Part shown: positions 20,492-29,336 of the stretch, in pieces
Layout: every line of letters begins with the position of its first letter
Position numbering within the stretch: the stretch's first letter is position 1
DNA from: DATLWN01 sp964492895
Lineage (GTDB): Bacteria; Pseudomonadota; Zetaproteobacteria; Mariprofundales; Mariprofundaceae
NCBI GenBank assembly: GCA_964492895.1
Contig: CAZBLR010000007.1
Coordinates: 1-64,000 of the forward strand
Reading direction: 5' to 3'
DNA length: 64,000 bases
Position numbers and translations under genes: made by a program
The notes under the pieces: generated by a model
The model's database searches: none
Seen by the model: the letters and a program-made list of their open reading frames with translations, nothing else
Told to the model about the DNA's origin: nothing

Positions 20492-21447
20492 TGCTCCCCT
20501 CCCTCGCCGAGACCGGCCAGGCTCTTGGCCAGCTGATCCGGTGCCGCGGTGGTGCCGACATCGATGTCGCGCTCGATGCGCCTGACAAGACCGGCCAGCA
20601 CCTTGCCCGGCCCCATCTCCACGCCGTGCACGATGCCGCGCCCACGCATGCCCTGGATGGTCTCGGTCCAGCGGACCGGCATCACCAACTGGTCGATCAG
20701 AGCTTCGCGGATTTCCGCGGCCTGATCAAGCGGCATGGCCCGGGCATTGCTCCATACCGGGCGGTCCGGGTCGCGAAGCGTCACCTGCTGCAGGCGTTCG
20801 CGCATGCGCTCGGCCGCAGGCCGCATCAGCGGCGTATGCGACGGGGCGCTGACCGCGAGCGGCATCGTCCGCTTGGCACCGGCCTGGGCCGCCGCCGCCA
20901 TGGCCCGCTCCACCGCCGGACGATGGCCGGCGATCACCAGCTGACCCGGACAGTTCAGGTTGGCTGCCCATGCCTTCTCATCGTCCGTCGACGCCTGTGC
21001 GCAGATATCGGCCACGACCGCGTCGTCGAGCCCGAGGATGGCGGCCATCAGGCCGACATCGGCCGGCACGGCCTCGCTCATGGCCTGTCCGCGGAATGCC
21101 ACCAGCCGCACCGCATCGGCAAAGTCCAGGCTGGCGGCCGCCACCAGTGCCGAATACTCGCCCAGCGAATGCCCGGCAACCTGCGCGGCCTCGGCTCCGC
21201 CATCCGCGCGCCAGACACGCAGGATGGCCACGGACGCAGTCAACAGGGCCGGTTGCGTGTATTCGGTCAGATTCAGCTTCTCATCGGCATCATCGCGGAT
21301 CAGGGCCGCCATATCGTAGCCCAGGGCCTCGGATGCCTCGTTCAGCGTCGCCGAGACGATGGCGGCATGCGTCCCGGCATAGGCATCGAGCATGCCCTTG
21401 GATTGCGATCCCTGTCCCGGGAAAAGGAAAGCCAGTGTCGAATTCAT
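20488..21447 (-). CDS. fabD: Malonyl-CoA:ACP transacylase
   Basis: 319 residues. The active-site serine lies in GHSLGEYSALVAA near 93 and the oxyanion-hole region in FPGQGSQSKGM at the N-terminus; the catalytic His is in SAPSHTPLM near 206. It loads malonyl onto AcpP. It follows fabH by 24 bases. Confidence 0.97.
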   Translation of the reverse strand: MNSTLAFLFPGQGSQSKGMLDAYAGTHAAIVSATLNEASEALGYDMAALIRDDADEKLNLTEYTQPALLTASVAILRVWRADGGAEAAQVAGHSLGEYSALVAAASLDFADAVRLVAFRGQAMSEAVPADVGLMAAILGLDDAVVADICAQASTDDEKAWAANLNCPGQLVIAGHRPAVERAMAAAAQAGAKRTMPLAVSAPSHTPLMRPAAERMRERLQQVTLRDPDRPVWSNARAMPLDQAAEIREALIDQLVMPVRWTETIQGMRGRGIVHGVEMGPGKVLAGLVRRIERDIDVGTTAAPDQLAKSLAGLGEGGEQ

Positions 21448-21471
21448 GATCCCTCGCTCGGTGTATCGGTG

Positions 21472-22473
21472 CTACGGCCTGGACCAGCGCACCAGGTTGG
21501 CGCCCCAGACGAAGCCGGCGCCGAAGGCCTCGAGCAGCAACAGCTGCCCTGCTTCCAGCCGGCCCTCGCGGTACAGCGCATCCAGCGCCAGCGGCACGCT
21601 GGCCGCCGAGGTGTTGGCATGCCGGGCCACCGTCAGCGCCACATGATCCATCGACAGCCCCAGCTTCCTGGCCGTGGCCGTGATGATCCGGGCGTTGGCC
21701 TGGTGCGGCACCAGCCAGTCGATGTCCGCCTGTGCGAGGCCGTGCGCCTCCAGCACCTCGTCCACGACCCGGCCGAGCATGGTCACGGCCATGCGGAACA
21801 CCTCATTGCCGCGCATCTCGATGGCGGCCACCCCGGCCGCATCGACATGCAGATGCGGCTTGTCGGGCGAATTGCTGCGCTCGCCGTGCTCGGCCATCAG
21901 CAGGTGCCGGTGCGCCCCGTCCGCACGCAGCACGGAACCGATCACGCCGCCTTCCTGATCCCGGGCCTCGAGCACGACGGCGCCGGCGCCGTCACCGAAC
22001 AGCACGCAGGTCGAGCGGTCCGACCAGTCGAGGATGCGGGACATGGACTCGGCACCGATGAGTAATACCCGTCGGAACATGCCGGCGCGCATCATGCCGT
22101 CCAGCTGCGCCAGCCCGTAGACGAACCCGGAGCAGACCGCCTGGATATCCCAGGCGGGGAAACCGCTGCCTCCCAGCTTGTACTGCACGATACTGGCCGT
22201 GGACGGGAAGATCATGTCGGGCGTGGTGGTGGCCACGACCAGGGCGTCGATGTCGTCGATGCCGATGCCGGCATCGGCCAGGGCCCGTTCGGCTGCAGCC
22301 GCGGCCAGGTCCGACGTCTGTTGTTCGGGGGCGATGACGTGGCGCTGGCGGATCCCGGTGCGCTCGTGGATCCAGGCGTCGGTGGTATCGACCAAGGATT
22401 CCAGTTCCTTGTTGGTCAGCACCCGTTCCGGCAGATAGCCGCCGACGCCGGCGATATGCACGTGCTGCGCCAT
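21472..22473 (-). CDS. fabH: Beta-ketoacyl-ACP synthase III
   Basis: 333 residues. FabH starts fatty acid synthesis by condensing acetyl-CoA with malonyl-ACP. Active-site Cys is in IQAVCSGFVYGL near 114, the His in LVPHQANARI near 255 and the Asn in RHANTSAASVPLAL near 286. It starts four bases after plsX ends. Confidence 0.97.
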   Translation of the reverse strand: MAQHVHIAGVGGYLPERVLTNKELESLVDTTDAWIHERTGIRQRHVIAPEQQTSDLAAAAAERALADAGIGIDDIDALVVATTTPDMIFPSTASIVQYKLGGSGFPAWDIQAVCSGFVYGLAQLDGMMRAGMFRRVLLIGAESMSRILDWSDRSTCVLFGDGAGAVVLEARDQEGGVIGSVLRADGAHRHLLMAEHGERSNSPDKPHLHVDAAGVAAIEMRGNEVFRMAVTMLGRVVDEVLEAHGLAQADIDWLVPHQANARIITATARKLGLSMDHVALTVARHANTSAASVPLALDALYREGRLEAGQLLLLEAFGAGFVWGANLVRWSRP

Positions 22474-22477
22474 CGTC

Positions 22478-23560
22478 TCACATATCCTGCATCGACATCG
22501 CGATGCGATCGATCAGGCCTGCCTCAACCTCCCGGCGGGCGGCATCCAGGGCGCAGGCATAGGCGTGCGCATCGGCCGAGCCATGGCTCTTGACCACGAT
22601 GCCGTTCAGGCCCAGCAGCGGCGCCCCGTTGTAGGCACTGGGGTTGGTGCGTTCCTTCATCCTGTTCAGGGCACTGCGGGCAAGCATGGCCCCGGCCTTG
22701 GCCATCACGGTCGAGGTCAGCGACTCGCGCAACTGGCGGATCAGGTACTTCGCCGTACCTTCCATGGTCTTCAGGGCCACATTGCCGACGAAACCGTCGC
22801 AGACCACCACGTCCACGGCATCCGAAAACAGGTCCGTACCCTCGACGAAACCGATGAAATTGAGCGAGGACTCGCGCAGCGTCGTGGCCGTCAGCTTGAC
22901 CACATCCGTGCCCTTGATGTCCTCGGTGCCGATATTGAGCAGACCGACACGCGGTGCGTCGATGCCGTGTGCAGCCTGCATGTAGCAGGATCCCATCACG
23001 GCAAACTGCATCAGGTGATCGGAGGTGCAGTCGACATTCGCCCCCACGTCGAGGAACAGCGTGGCGCCGCCTCCGACGGACGGGATCAGCGACGCGATGG
23101 CCGGCCGGTCGACGCTGGGCAAGGTCTTCAGGAGCATGCGCGAAACCGCCATCAGGGCACCGGTGTTGCCGGCGCTGACGAAGGCGTCCCAGGTGCCGTC
23201 ACGCACCATGCGGGCACCGACATGGATCGATGAATCCTTCTTCCGGCGCAGCACCGAGGACGGAGATTCGTGCATCTCGATGACGTCATTGGCCGCGACG
23301 ATCTCGACCTGTCCGGCGATGCCGCGATGCGCCAACAGGGGCGTGATCTCTTCGGGCCGCCCGCAGATCCCGAGCTGCATGCCGTCGGCGCGGATATCGC
23401 CGCGGCCTGCCAGGATTCCGGCCATCGCTTCCACGATCATGGCCGCACCGTGATCGCCGCCATGACCGTCGGCCAGCACGCGGATCACCCGGCCGGAAGG
23501 CCGGGGCTCAGGATTCTCGGCAACCTCACATGATTGCATCGGGTCGGATGGACCGGACAT
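22478..23560 (-). CDS. plsX: Phosphate acyltransferase PlsX
   Basis: About 360 residues. PlsX makes acyl-phosphate from acyl-ACP for glycerolipid synthesis. Family landmarks are VSAGNTGALMAVSRMLLK, FLDVGANVDC, NIGTEDIKG and VCDGFVGNVALKTMEG. The N-terminal motif reads ADGHGGDHG where the family usually has LDAMGGD-x-G, and about 30 unusual residues precede it. The start is uncertain: ATG at 23560 (used here), ATG at 23539 or a GTG nearer the motif. It sits between rpmF and fabH in the conserved order. Confidence 0.93.
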   Translation of the reverse strand: MSGPSDPMQSCEVAENPEPRPSGRVIRVLADGHGGDHGAAMIVEAMAGILAGRGDIRADGMQLGICGRPEEITPLLAHRGIAGQVEIVAANDVIEMHESPSSVLRRKKDSSIHVGARMVRDGTWDAFVSAGNTGALMAVSRMLLKTLPSVDRPAIASLIPSVGGGATLFLDVGANVDCTSDHLMQFAVMGSCYMQAAHGIDAPRVGLLNIGTEDIKGTDVVKLTATTLRESSLNFIGFVEGTDLFSDAVDVVVCDGFVGNVALKTMEGTAKYLIRQLRESLTSTVMAKAGAMLARSALNRMKERTNPSAYNGAPLLGLNGIVVKSHGSADAHAYACALDAARREVEAGLIDRIAMSMQDM

Positions 23561-23586
23561 GCGATCGGTTTCGTGCAAACGACGAA

Positions 23587-23769
23587 CTATACTTCGCCTT
23601 TCGCCACAACCTCGCGACCCTTGTAGTAACCGCAATGCGGGCAGGCATGGTGCGGGCGCATGATATCGCCGCAGTTCGGGCACTCGCTCATGGCCGAGGC
23701 CGCCAAGCCGTCATGGGCACGCCGCATATTGCGTCGGGACTGACTCGTCTTTCTCTTTGGAACCGCCAT
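23587..23769 (-). CDS. rpmF: 50S ribosomal protein L32
   Basis: 60 residues starting MAVPKRKTSQSRRNMRR, the universal L32 N-terminus. It has the four-cysteine zinc ribbon CPNCG...CPHCG. The yceD-rpmF-plsX order is conserved in proteobacteria. Confidence 0.97.
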   Translation of the reverse strand: MAVPKRKTSQSRRNMRRAHDGLAASAMSECPNCGDIMRPHHACPHCGYYKGREVVAKGEV

Positions 23770-23836
23770 TGATCACTCCTTCGCCGGCATCATGCCGGCA
23801 TCTCAACACTTTCCCGATCCCAGGCCTGGCCTGCGA

Positions 23837-24358
23837 TCAATCGAACCTTATCTTGCCCAATGCCGCAAACGGATGGTCCTGGTCCGTTTCATGGCACCGG
23901 CAACGATCCTTGTTGCGGTTGCAGCCGCAAACCGGGCATAGCCCCCGGCAATCCTCGCGGCAGACCACATCCTGGGGCCAGGCCAGCCAGATATCCTCGC
24001 GCAGCACGTCCACCAGGTTCAATTCCCCCGGCGGCGGCAACAGGGACGAAGCATCCTCATCCCGGGCACCGGTTCCGAGACGGAGATCACCATCCGTGTC
24101 CCCGTCCATGTCCGTCTCGAACGGCTCGTTGCACCGGCTGCATTGCCGCGTCACCCGGAAATGCCAGTGGCCGCGCAGGCGATATACATCACCCTTGCGG
24201 GCAAGCTCGCCCTTCCATTGCAGATCGGTGCGCATCGCTTCCAGCGGCGCGACCTCGCCCAGGGAGGGATCCTGCATCGCAGCAGCCGGGATCACACCGT
24301 CCCAGCGGATGCCCGAATCCGGCACATCCTGCAACACGATCACCCATTGCCGGGCCAT
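23837..24358 (-). CDS. yceD: YceD family protein (DUF177)
   Basis: 173 residues. YceD proteins affect 23S rRNA accumulation in bacteria and plants; the mechanism is unclear. The sequence has a CSRC pair near 75 and the conserved C-terminal CREDCRGLCPVCGCN cluster, probably binding a metal. ATG at 24358 is preceded by GGAGG at good spacing. It is first in the rpmF-plsX-fab operon and has a strong promoter upstream. Confidence 0.88.
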   Translation of the reverse strand: MARQWVIVLQDVPDSGIRWDGVIPAAAMQDPSLGEVAPLEAMRTDLQWKGELARKGDVYRLRGHWHFRVTRQCSRCNEPFETDMDGDTDGDLRLGTGARDEDASSLLPPPGELNLVDVLREDIWLAWPQDVVCREDCRGLCPVCGCNRNKDRCRCHETDQDHPFAALGKIRFD

Positions 24359-24410
24359 CCGACCTCCTGCCACGGCATCACACGAAGCATCCGCCGCGGA
24401 TAGGGCCGGC

Positions 24411-24438
24411 ATTATGAATATCCACCCCTTCAGGTCAA
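24411..24438 (-). promoter_or_regulatory. Promoter for yceD-rpmF-plsX-fab operon
   Basis: Minus strand TTGACC (24433-24438), 16-base spacer, CATAAT (24411-24416), overlapping the last codon of lpxB. It would start transcription about 45 bases before the yceD ATG and separates the fab operon from the lpx operon. Confidence 0.65.
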
Positions 24439-25589
24439 GGAACGCGTCCGCCCTGAACGCCATGCGCCGAGGCCATCCGCTCGACCATGTCCGCCACGCC
24501 GATGGCCGGATCGCGGTCACCGAGCATGGCCTGCAGTTCGGCGAAGCGCTGGCGCTGCCGGCTCGCCGCCTTTCCCGACGCATCCAGAAGCTCCAGCAGC
24601 CGCCCGGCAATGGCCTGCTCGGTGCACGCCTCCTGGATCAGCTCGGGCATCGCTTCCTCGCCCAGCAGGATGTTGGCAAGCCCCGCGTGCGGCAGGTGCA
24701 CCAGCCGGCGGGCCAGTGCCATCATCATCGGGGCACCGCGGTAGACCAGGATCGAAGGCACGTTCCACAGCGCCAGCTCCAGCGTTGCCGTTCCGGACAC
24801 GGCCACCGCCGCATCCGCGCGCAGGGCATAGCCTTCGCTGAGGCGCCCGATGCTGTGCACCCGCTCGCCCTGCAACAGCGGCGCCAGCAAGGCCATGTCC
24901 ACATCCGGCAACACCGGCACCACGGCGTGCACATCCGGCCGCTGGGCCGCTACCGATGTCCAGGCAGCAGCCAGCACCGGCACATGCCGCGTGAGCTCTC
25001 CGGGCCGGCTCCCGGGCAACAGCGCCACCAGAGGCGTATCAGTTGGCAGCCCCAGCCGTTGCCTGAGCTCCGGGGCGCTCCATCCACCCCGGCAGGCATG
25101 CGCACTGGGGTTGCCGACGTAGCGCCCGGGAATGCCCCGCTCGCCGAACCACTCGGGTTCGAACGGAAAGATGCATGCCAGGCCGTCCTGGGCGTGGCGC
25201 AGACGCCGCGCACGCCAGCCCCCCCAGGCCCAGAGCTTCGGCGCGATGTACTGGATCACGGGAATACCCAGCCGGCGCAGCTTCGTGCCCAGGCGCATGT
25301 GAAAGCCGGGAAAATCCACCAGCACCGCCGCGTCCGGTCGTTCGGCTCCGGCCCAGGCGAGTACGCCCTGCTCCAGGCGCCGGATTCGCGGCCAGGCGCG
25401 AACCACGTCGCCGATACCCATCACATTGAGCTCCGACATCGGATACAGGAGTCTGCAGCCGGCCGCCGCCATGGCCGGGCCGGCGATACCGTGGATGTCG
25501 CTGCCGGCGAAGCGTCCGCTCAGGGCACGGACAACGGAGGCCGCGTGCATGTCTCCGGAGGCCTCACCGGCCGAGATGAGTATCCGCAA
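24435..25589 (-). CDS. lpxB: Lipid A disaccharide synthase
   Basis: 384 residues. LpxB joins UDP-2,3-diacylglucosamine and lipid X. The N-terminus RILISAGEASGDMHA and segments QYIAPKLWAWGGWRARR, FEPEWFGERGIPGRYVGNP, LLPGSRPGEL and SGTATLELAL are typical. The only reasonable start is TTG at 25589, two bases after the lpxI stop; no ATG or GTG is available before the conserved motif. Expression probably depends on coupling to lpxI. Confidence 0.96.
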   Translation of the reverse strand: MRILISAGEASGDMHAASVVRALSGRFAGSDIHGIAGPAMAAAGCRLLYPMSELNVMGIGDVVRAWPRIRRLEQGVLAWAGAERPDAAVLVDFPGFHMRLGTKLRRLGIPVIQYIAPKLWAWGGWRARRLRHAQDGLACIFPFEPEWFGERGIPGRYVGNPSAHACRGGWSAPELRQRLGLPTDTPLVALLPGSRPGELTRHVPVLAAAWTSVAAQRPDVHAVVPVLPDVDMALLAPLLQGERVHSIGRLSEGYALRADAAVAVSGTATLELALWNVPSILVYRGAPMMMALARRLVHLPHAGLANILLGEEAMPELIQEACTEQAIAGRLLELLDASGKAASRQRQRFAELQAMLGDRDPAIGVADMVERMASAHGVQGGRVP

Positions 25590-25591
25590 GG

Positions 25592-26446
25592 TTAGGCGCC
25601 GGTATCGGGCGCCTGCATGCCGACCACGGTGATACCGTGCCTGCGGGCCAGCTCGGTCAGGCGCTCCCGCTGCAGCAGCAGGGTCTGTCCGGCCTCGACG
25701 GCGAGGCAGCGGCAACCGCTCGCCGCCATCGTCTCCAGGGTATCCGGCCCGATAACCGGCACGTCGAAGCGCTGATCCTGGTTCGGCTTGGCCACCTTGA
25801 CGACGGTCACCTTGTCGCCGCCGAGTTCGCCGCCGCGGCGGATGGCGGCATCCGTGCCCTCGATCGCCTCGACGGCAAGCACGGCCTGGTCCCGCACCGC
25901 CACGGTCTGACCGATGTCCAGGGCTGCGATGCCCTTGGCCTGGACAAACCCGAAAGCGGCATCCTGAAGCGATCCCTTGTCCGGCCTCGGGCCGAACAGG
26001 TGCCCGCTGCCGGCGAGCATCGACTGCGCATAGCGGGTCTGGGGGATGACGGCCATGCCTTCCTTGGCGAGCAGGTCGACGATGGCGAGCATGATCGTGT
26101 CGTCTCGCTTGTCCTTCAGTTTCATCAAGGTCGTGATCGCGGTCAGGTCCGGCCGGAAATTCCGGAACAGGTGAAGCTTGCGCACCTTGCCGGCCATCAC
26201 CACCTGGCTCACGCCGGCCCGCTTGAAGGCGCGGATCATGCCCCCGACCTGCCCCACGTGCAGCCAGCAGACCGAATCGACGAGATCCTCGATCTCCTGC
26301 GATGTTTCCTCATGGACCGCCACGGCATGCACGGCGAGGCCAGCCTGTTTGAAGGCGCGGATCAATTCCAGCGGGAAATCGCCGTACCCGGCCACCAGGC
26401 CGAGGCTATCCGGGGTCCCGTGCAGGTCCGGATGGGTCGACGCCAT
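25592..26446 (-). CDS. lpxI: UDP-2,3-diacylglucosamine diphosphatase LpxI
   Basis: 284 residues of the LpxI (DUF1009) family, which cleaves UDP-diacylglucosamine to lipid X. Visible features are LGLVAGYGDFPLELIRAF at the N-terminus, MAGKVRKLHLF, LMKLKDKRDDTIM, and the C-terminal GPDTLETMAASGCRCLAVEAG. E. coli uses the unrelated LpxH for this step. The location between lpxA and lpxB fits the pathway exactly. Confidence 0.93.
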   Translation of the reverse strand: MASTHPDLHGTPDSLGLVAGYGDFPLELIRAFKQAGLAVHAVAVHEETSQEIEDLVDSVCWLHVGQVGGMIRAFKRAGVSQVVMAGKVRKLHLFRNFRPDLTAITTLMKLKDKRDDTIMLAIVDLLAKEGMAVIPQTRYAQSMLAGSGHLFGPRPDKGSLQDAAFGFVQAKGIAALDIGQTVAVRDQAVLAVEAIEGTDAAIRRGGELGGDKVTVVKVAKPNQDQRFDVPVIGPDTLETMAASGCRCLAVEAGQTLLLQRERLTELARRHGITVVGMQAPDTGA

Positions 26447-26448
26447 GG

Positions 26449-27261
26449 CTATTCGGATGCGCGCGAATCGCGGCGATGCAGCAATATCCCGCGCTTGGCC
26501 GACCGCACGAACTGCAGCAGGTGCATCGCCTGGGCATCCTCACCGGCGATGCGCCCGGCCTCTTCGAGCCTGTCCTCCATCGATCCGGAGGCCTGGAACA
26601 GAAGGCGGTAAATGGATTTCAGGTCCTTGATCTGATCGTTGGAGAACTGGCGGCGCCGCAGGCCGACCAGATTCAGGCCGGCAAGCCCGGGGCGGTAGCC
26701 GCCGGATGTCAGGCAGAATGGCGGCACGTCCTTGGTGATGCCGGCGGTGCCGCCGATCATGGCGTAGCGGCCGATGCGCACGAACTGCAGCACGGCCGCG
26801 TGTCCGCCCAGAATCACGCCATCCTCGATCTCGACATGCCCGGCCAGCGTGGCGCCGTTGGCGAGGATCACCTGATTGCCGAGCAGACAGTCATGGGCGA
26901 CATGGCTGTAGGCCATCAGCAGGTTGTGGCTGCCGATTTTCGTCAGCATGCCGCCGCCTTCCGTGCCCGGATTGATGGTCACGCCCTCGCGGATGGTGTT
27001 GTCGTCCCCGATGATGACCTCCGAGGCCTCACCGTGGTATTTCAGGTCCTGGGGCTGGTGTCCGATGCTGGCGAACGGGAAGATGCGGTTGCGCTCGCCG
27101 ATGGTGGTATAGCCCTCGACGACGACGTGCGACAGCAGCTCGCAACCATCGCCGATGCGCGCGTTCGGACCGATCACGCAGAACGGACCGATGCGCACCC
27201 CATCCCCGATACGGGCGGCCGGATCGATCACCGCCGAGGGATGGATCCGCGATTCGCTCAT
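26449..27261 (-). CDS. lpxA: UDP-N-acetylglucosamine O-acyltransferase
   Basis: 270 residues with hexapeptide repeats (IDPAARIGDGVRIGPFCVIG and following) forming a left-handed beta helix. The catalytic His region is in MAYSHVAHDCLLGN near 120. It performs the first step of lipid A synthesis. The ATG at 27261 overlaps the fabZ stop by four bases and lies at the start of the conserved sequence, so an upstream in-frame start is rejected. Confidence 0.96.
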   Translation of the reverse strand: MSESRIHPSAVIDPAARIGDGVRIGPFCVIGPNARIGDGCELLSHVVVEGYTTIGERNRIFPFASIGHQPQDLKYHGEASEVIIGDDNTIREGVTINPGTEGGGMLTKIGSHNLLMAYSHVAHDCLLGNQVILANGATLAGHVEIEDGVILGGHAAVLQFVRIGRYAMIGGTAGITKDVPPFCLTSGGYRPGLAGLNLVGLRRRQFSNDQIKDLKSIYRLLFQASGSMEDRLEEAGRIAGEDAQAMHLLQFVRSAKRGILLHRRDSRASE

Positions 27262-27707
27262 GCCTCGTCCTTCGGCATCAGCGTCGCCATCAGGGTGCCG
27301 CCGCACACCAGGTCGCCGTCCACGAAGGCCTCGCCCTTGAATTTCCACATATGCCCGCGGCGACGCAGGCAGGTCAGCTCGAAGATCACCTGATCGCCCG
27401 GGCGCACGGGACGGCGGAAGCGCACCTCGTCGATGCCGGTGAAATAGACCAGGTACTCGCGTTCCGGGTCGGCCGACTGGAAGGCCAGGATGCCGCCGGC
27501 CTGGGCCATGGCCTCCACCAGCAGCACGCCCGGCATCACGGGATGGCCGGGGAAATGGCCGTTGAACTGCGGCTCGTTGATCGACACGTTCTTCATGGCC
27601 CGGATGGACACGTCCTTCTCGAAACCCAGCACCCGGTCGATCAGCAGCAACGGGTAGCGATGCGGCAGATGGCGCATGATCTCGTCGATATTCATGATTG
27701 CAGACAT
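27258..27707 (-). CDS. fabZ: 3-hydroxyacyl-ACP dehydratase FabZ
   Basis: 149 residues. The hot-dog fold active site is in NGHFPGHPVMPGVLLVEAMAQ (His and Glu). It dehydrates 3-hydroxyacyl-ACP and competes with LpxA/LpxD for substrate, which explains its place among lpx genes. The start at 27707 has GGAG eight bases upstream; an ATG at 27734, overlapping the lpxD stop by eight bases, also has an SD-like AAGGA and cannot be excluded. Confidence 0.95.
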   Translation of the reverse strand: MSAIMNIDEIMRHLPHRYPLLLIDRVLGFEKDVSIRAMKNVSINEPQFNGHFPGHPVMPGVLLVEAMAQAGGILAFQSADPEREYLVYFTGIDEVRFRRPVRPGDQVIFELTCLRRRGHMWKFKGEAFVDGDLVCGGTLMATLMPKDEA

Positions 27708-27726
27708 CCCTTGTTCTCCACTGTGG

Positions 27727-28779
27727 TCATCCATTCTTTTTTCCTTCCCCGGCCTCGGGACGCCCCAGATGTCGCACCGCCTCCCAGATGGCGGGCAATC
27801 GGGTGAGCAGGGCCGAAATCTTTAGCCATTCCCGGTGGGGCATGGCCGGGAAACCGGCATAGGTTCCCTTGGCGGCCAGGTTGCCGATCACACCGGACTG
27901 TGCGGCGATACGGCAACCGTCGCCGATCTCGACATGTCCGGCTGCGCCAGCCTGCCCTCCGATCTGGCAACCTTTGCCAACCACCGTCGATCCGGATATG
28001 CCGACCTGACTGGCCATGACCGTAAAGGCACCGATGCGGACGTTGTGGCCAATCTGGATCAGGTTGTCGAGCTTGACGCCAGGCTCGATCACGGTGTCCT
28101 GGATGGCACCGCGATCGATGCAGGTGTTGGCGCCGATCTCGACGTCGTCCCCGATCACGACGCGGCCCACCTGCGGGATCTTCAGGTGCTGCCTGCCATC
28201 CCAGGCGAAGCCGAAGCCGTCGGAACCGATGACCGCACCGCTTTGCAGCACCACGCGATCGCCCAGCACGCAACCGTCGGCAACCGTCACGCGCGCATGC
28301 AGATGGCAGCCGCTTCCGATGTGCACACCGCTTCCGATCACGCACCCGGCATCGATGCGCGAGCCGGCCCCGATGACGGCACCGGCGGCCACGGCGACCT
28401 GTGCGCCGATATCGACATCCGCGGCGATGCGCGCCGAGGGATCGACCGCGGCCGAGGGATGGCGTTGACCCTGCGTCGGGCTATCGGGATGGAACAGCCG
28501 CTGCAGCAGCGCGAAGGCCAGGTGCGGATCCCTGACGCGGATGACGGGACAGGGAGCAGGAGTCCGCTCCGCTTCCCCCATCAGCACCACGGCGGCGCGC
28601 GTCTGCGCAAGCAGATGCTTGTAGGCGGAATTCGAAAGGAAGGAGGCCTGGTCCGCTGTGGCCATATCCAGCGTATTGACGCCTGTCACCCGGCGCGACG
28701 CATGCATGTCTTCGCTTTCCAGCCGTCCCGAAACGACCCGGGCAACCTCCTCAAGGGAGACTGCGTCGATGGATTGCAT
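27727..28779 (-). CDS. lpxD: UDP-3-O-acylglucosamine N-acyltransferase
   Basis: 350 residues. An N-terminal uridine-binding domain (residues 1-100) is followed by hexapeptide repeats; the catalytic His is in NLIQIGHNVRIGAFTVMASQVGI split around GHNV near 240. A C-terminal helical tail ends the protein. It adds the N-linked acyl chain in lipid A synthesis. It is two bases after skp. Confidence 0.96.
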   Translation of the reverse strand: MQSIDAVSLEEVARVVSGRLESEDMHASRRVTGVNTLDMATADQASFLSNSAYKHLLAQTRAAVVLMGEAERTPAPCPVIRVRDPHLAFALLQRLFHPDSPTQGQRHPSAAVDPSARIAADVDIGAQVAVAAGAVIGAGSRIDAGCVIGSGVHIGSGCHLHARVTVADGCVLGDRVVLQSGAVIGSDGFGFAWDGRQHLKIPQVGRVVIGDDVEIGANTCIDRGAIQDTVIEPGVKLDNLIQIGHNVRIGAFTVMASQVGISGSTVVGKGCQIGGQAGAAGHVEIGDGCRIAAQSGVIGNLAAKGTYAGFPAMPHREWLKISALLTRLPAIWEAVRHLGRPEAGEGKKNG

Positions 28780-28781
28780 CC

Positions 28782-29303
28782 CTACTTCTTTTTGTCGAGC
28801 AGCTTGGTGATCTCGGGCGTGATGTCGAGGTCGGGATTCGCGTAGATCACCGCAGACTTGGACATGAAGATGTAATCGTAGTGGTTCTGCTTGCCGTAGG
28901 CCTGCACCACGTTATAGAAATCGGAGACCAGGCTCTGGTCCAGACGGTTCTTCTCGTTGAGCAGCTCTTCCTGCGCATCCTGCTGCTTGCGCGAAAAATC
29001 CTTGCGCAGATCCTTCAGCTCCTGCTGCTTCTGCTCCAGTGCATCGGGCGACATGGCCATCGATTGGCCGAGCAGCGCCTTCTCCTTGGCCGAGATCTTA
29101 TCCTGCAAGGCATTCAGTTCCTTTTCACGCTTTGCCTTCAGGGCCTCGAGGCGCTGCATGCCCTTCTGGTAGGCCACCGTATTCTCCACCGCACCCTTGA
29201 AGTCCACATGCCCGAACTTCATGTCCCTGGCATGCGCCGGGCTGGCCATCAACATCAGCGCCGCGACAAGCGGCAAGCCCTTCCGAACGAATCGCATCTG
29301 CAT
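28782..29303 (-). CDS. skp: OmpH/Skp family periplasmic chaperone
   Basis: 173 residues with a cleavable signal peptide (hydrophobic core LPLVAALMLMASPAHA, cleavage after about residue 25) and a long charged coiled coil of K, E and Q residues, as in the Skp tentacles. It escorts unfolded outer-membrane proteins to BamA, the gene just upstream. The C-terminus contains the conserved YDYIF strand. Confidence 0.93.
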   Translation of the reverse strand: MQMRFVRKGLPLVAALMLMASPAHARDMKFGHVDFKGAVENTVAYQKGMQRLEALKAKREKELNALQDKISAKEKALLGQSMAMSPDALEQKQQELKDLRKDFSRKQQDAQEELLNEKNRLDQSLVSDFYNVVQAYGKQNHYDYIFMSKSAVIYANPDLDITPEITKLLDKKK

Positions 29304-29336
29304 ATGAATATTCCCCCGAATGATCGAACAGACTAA

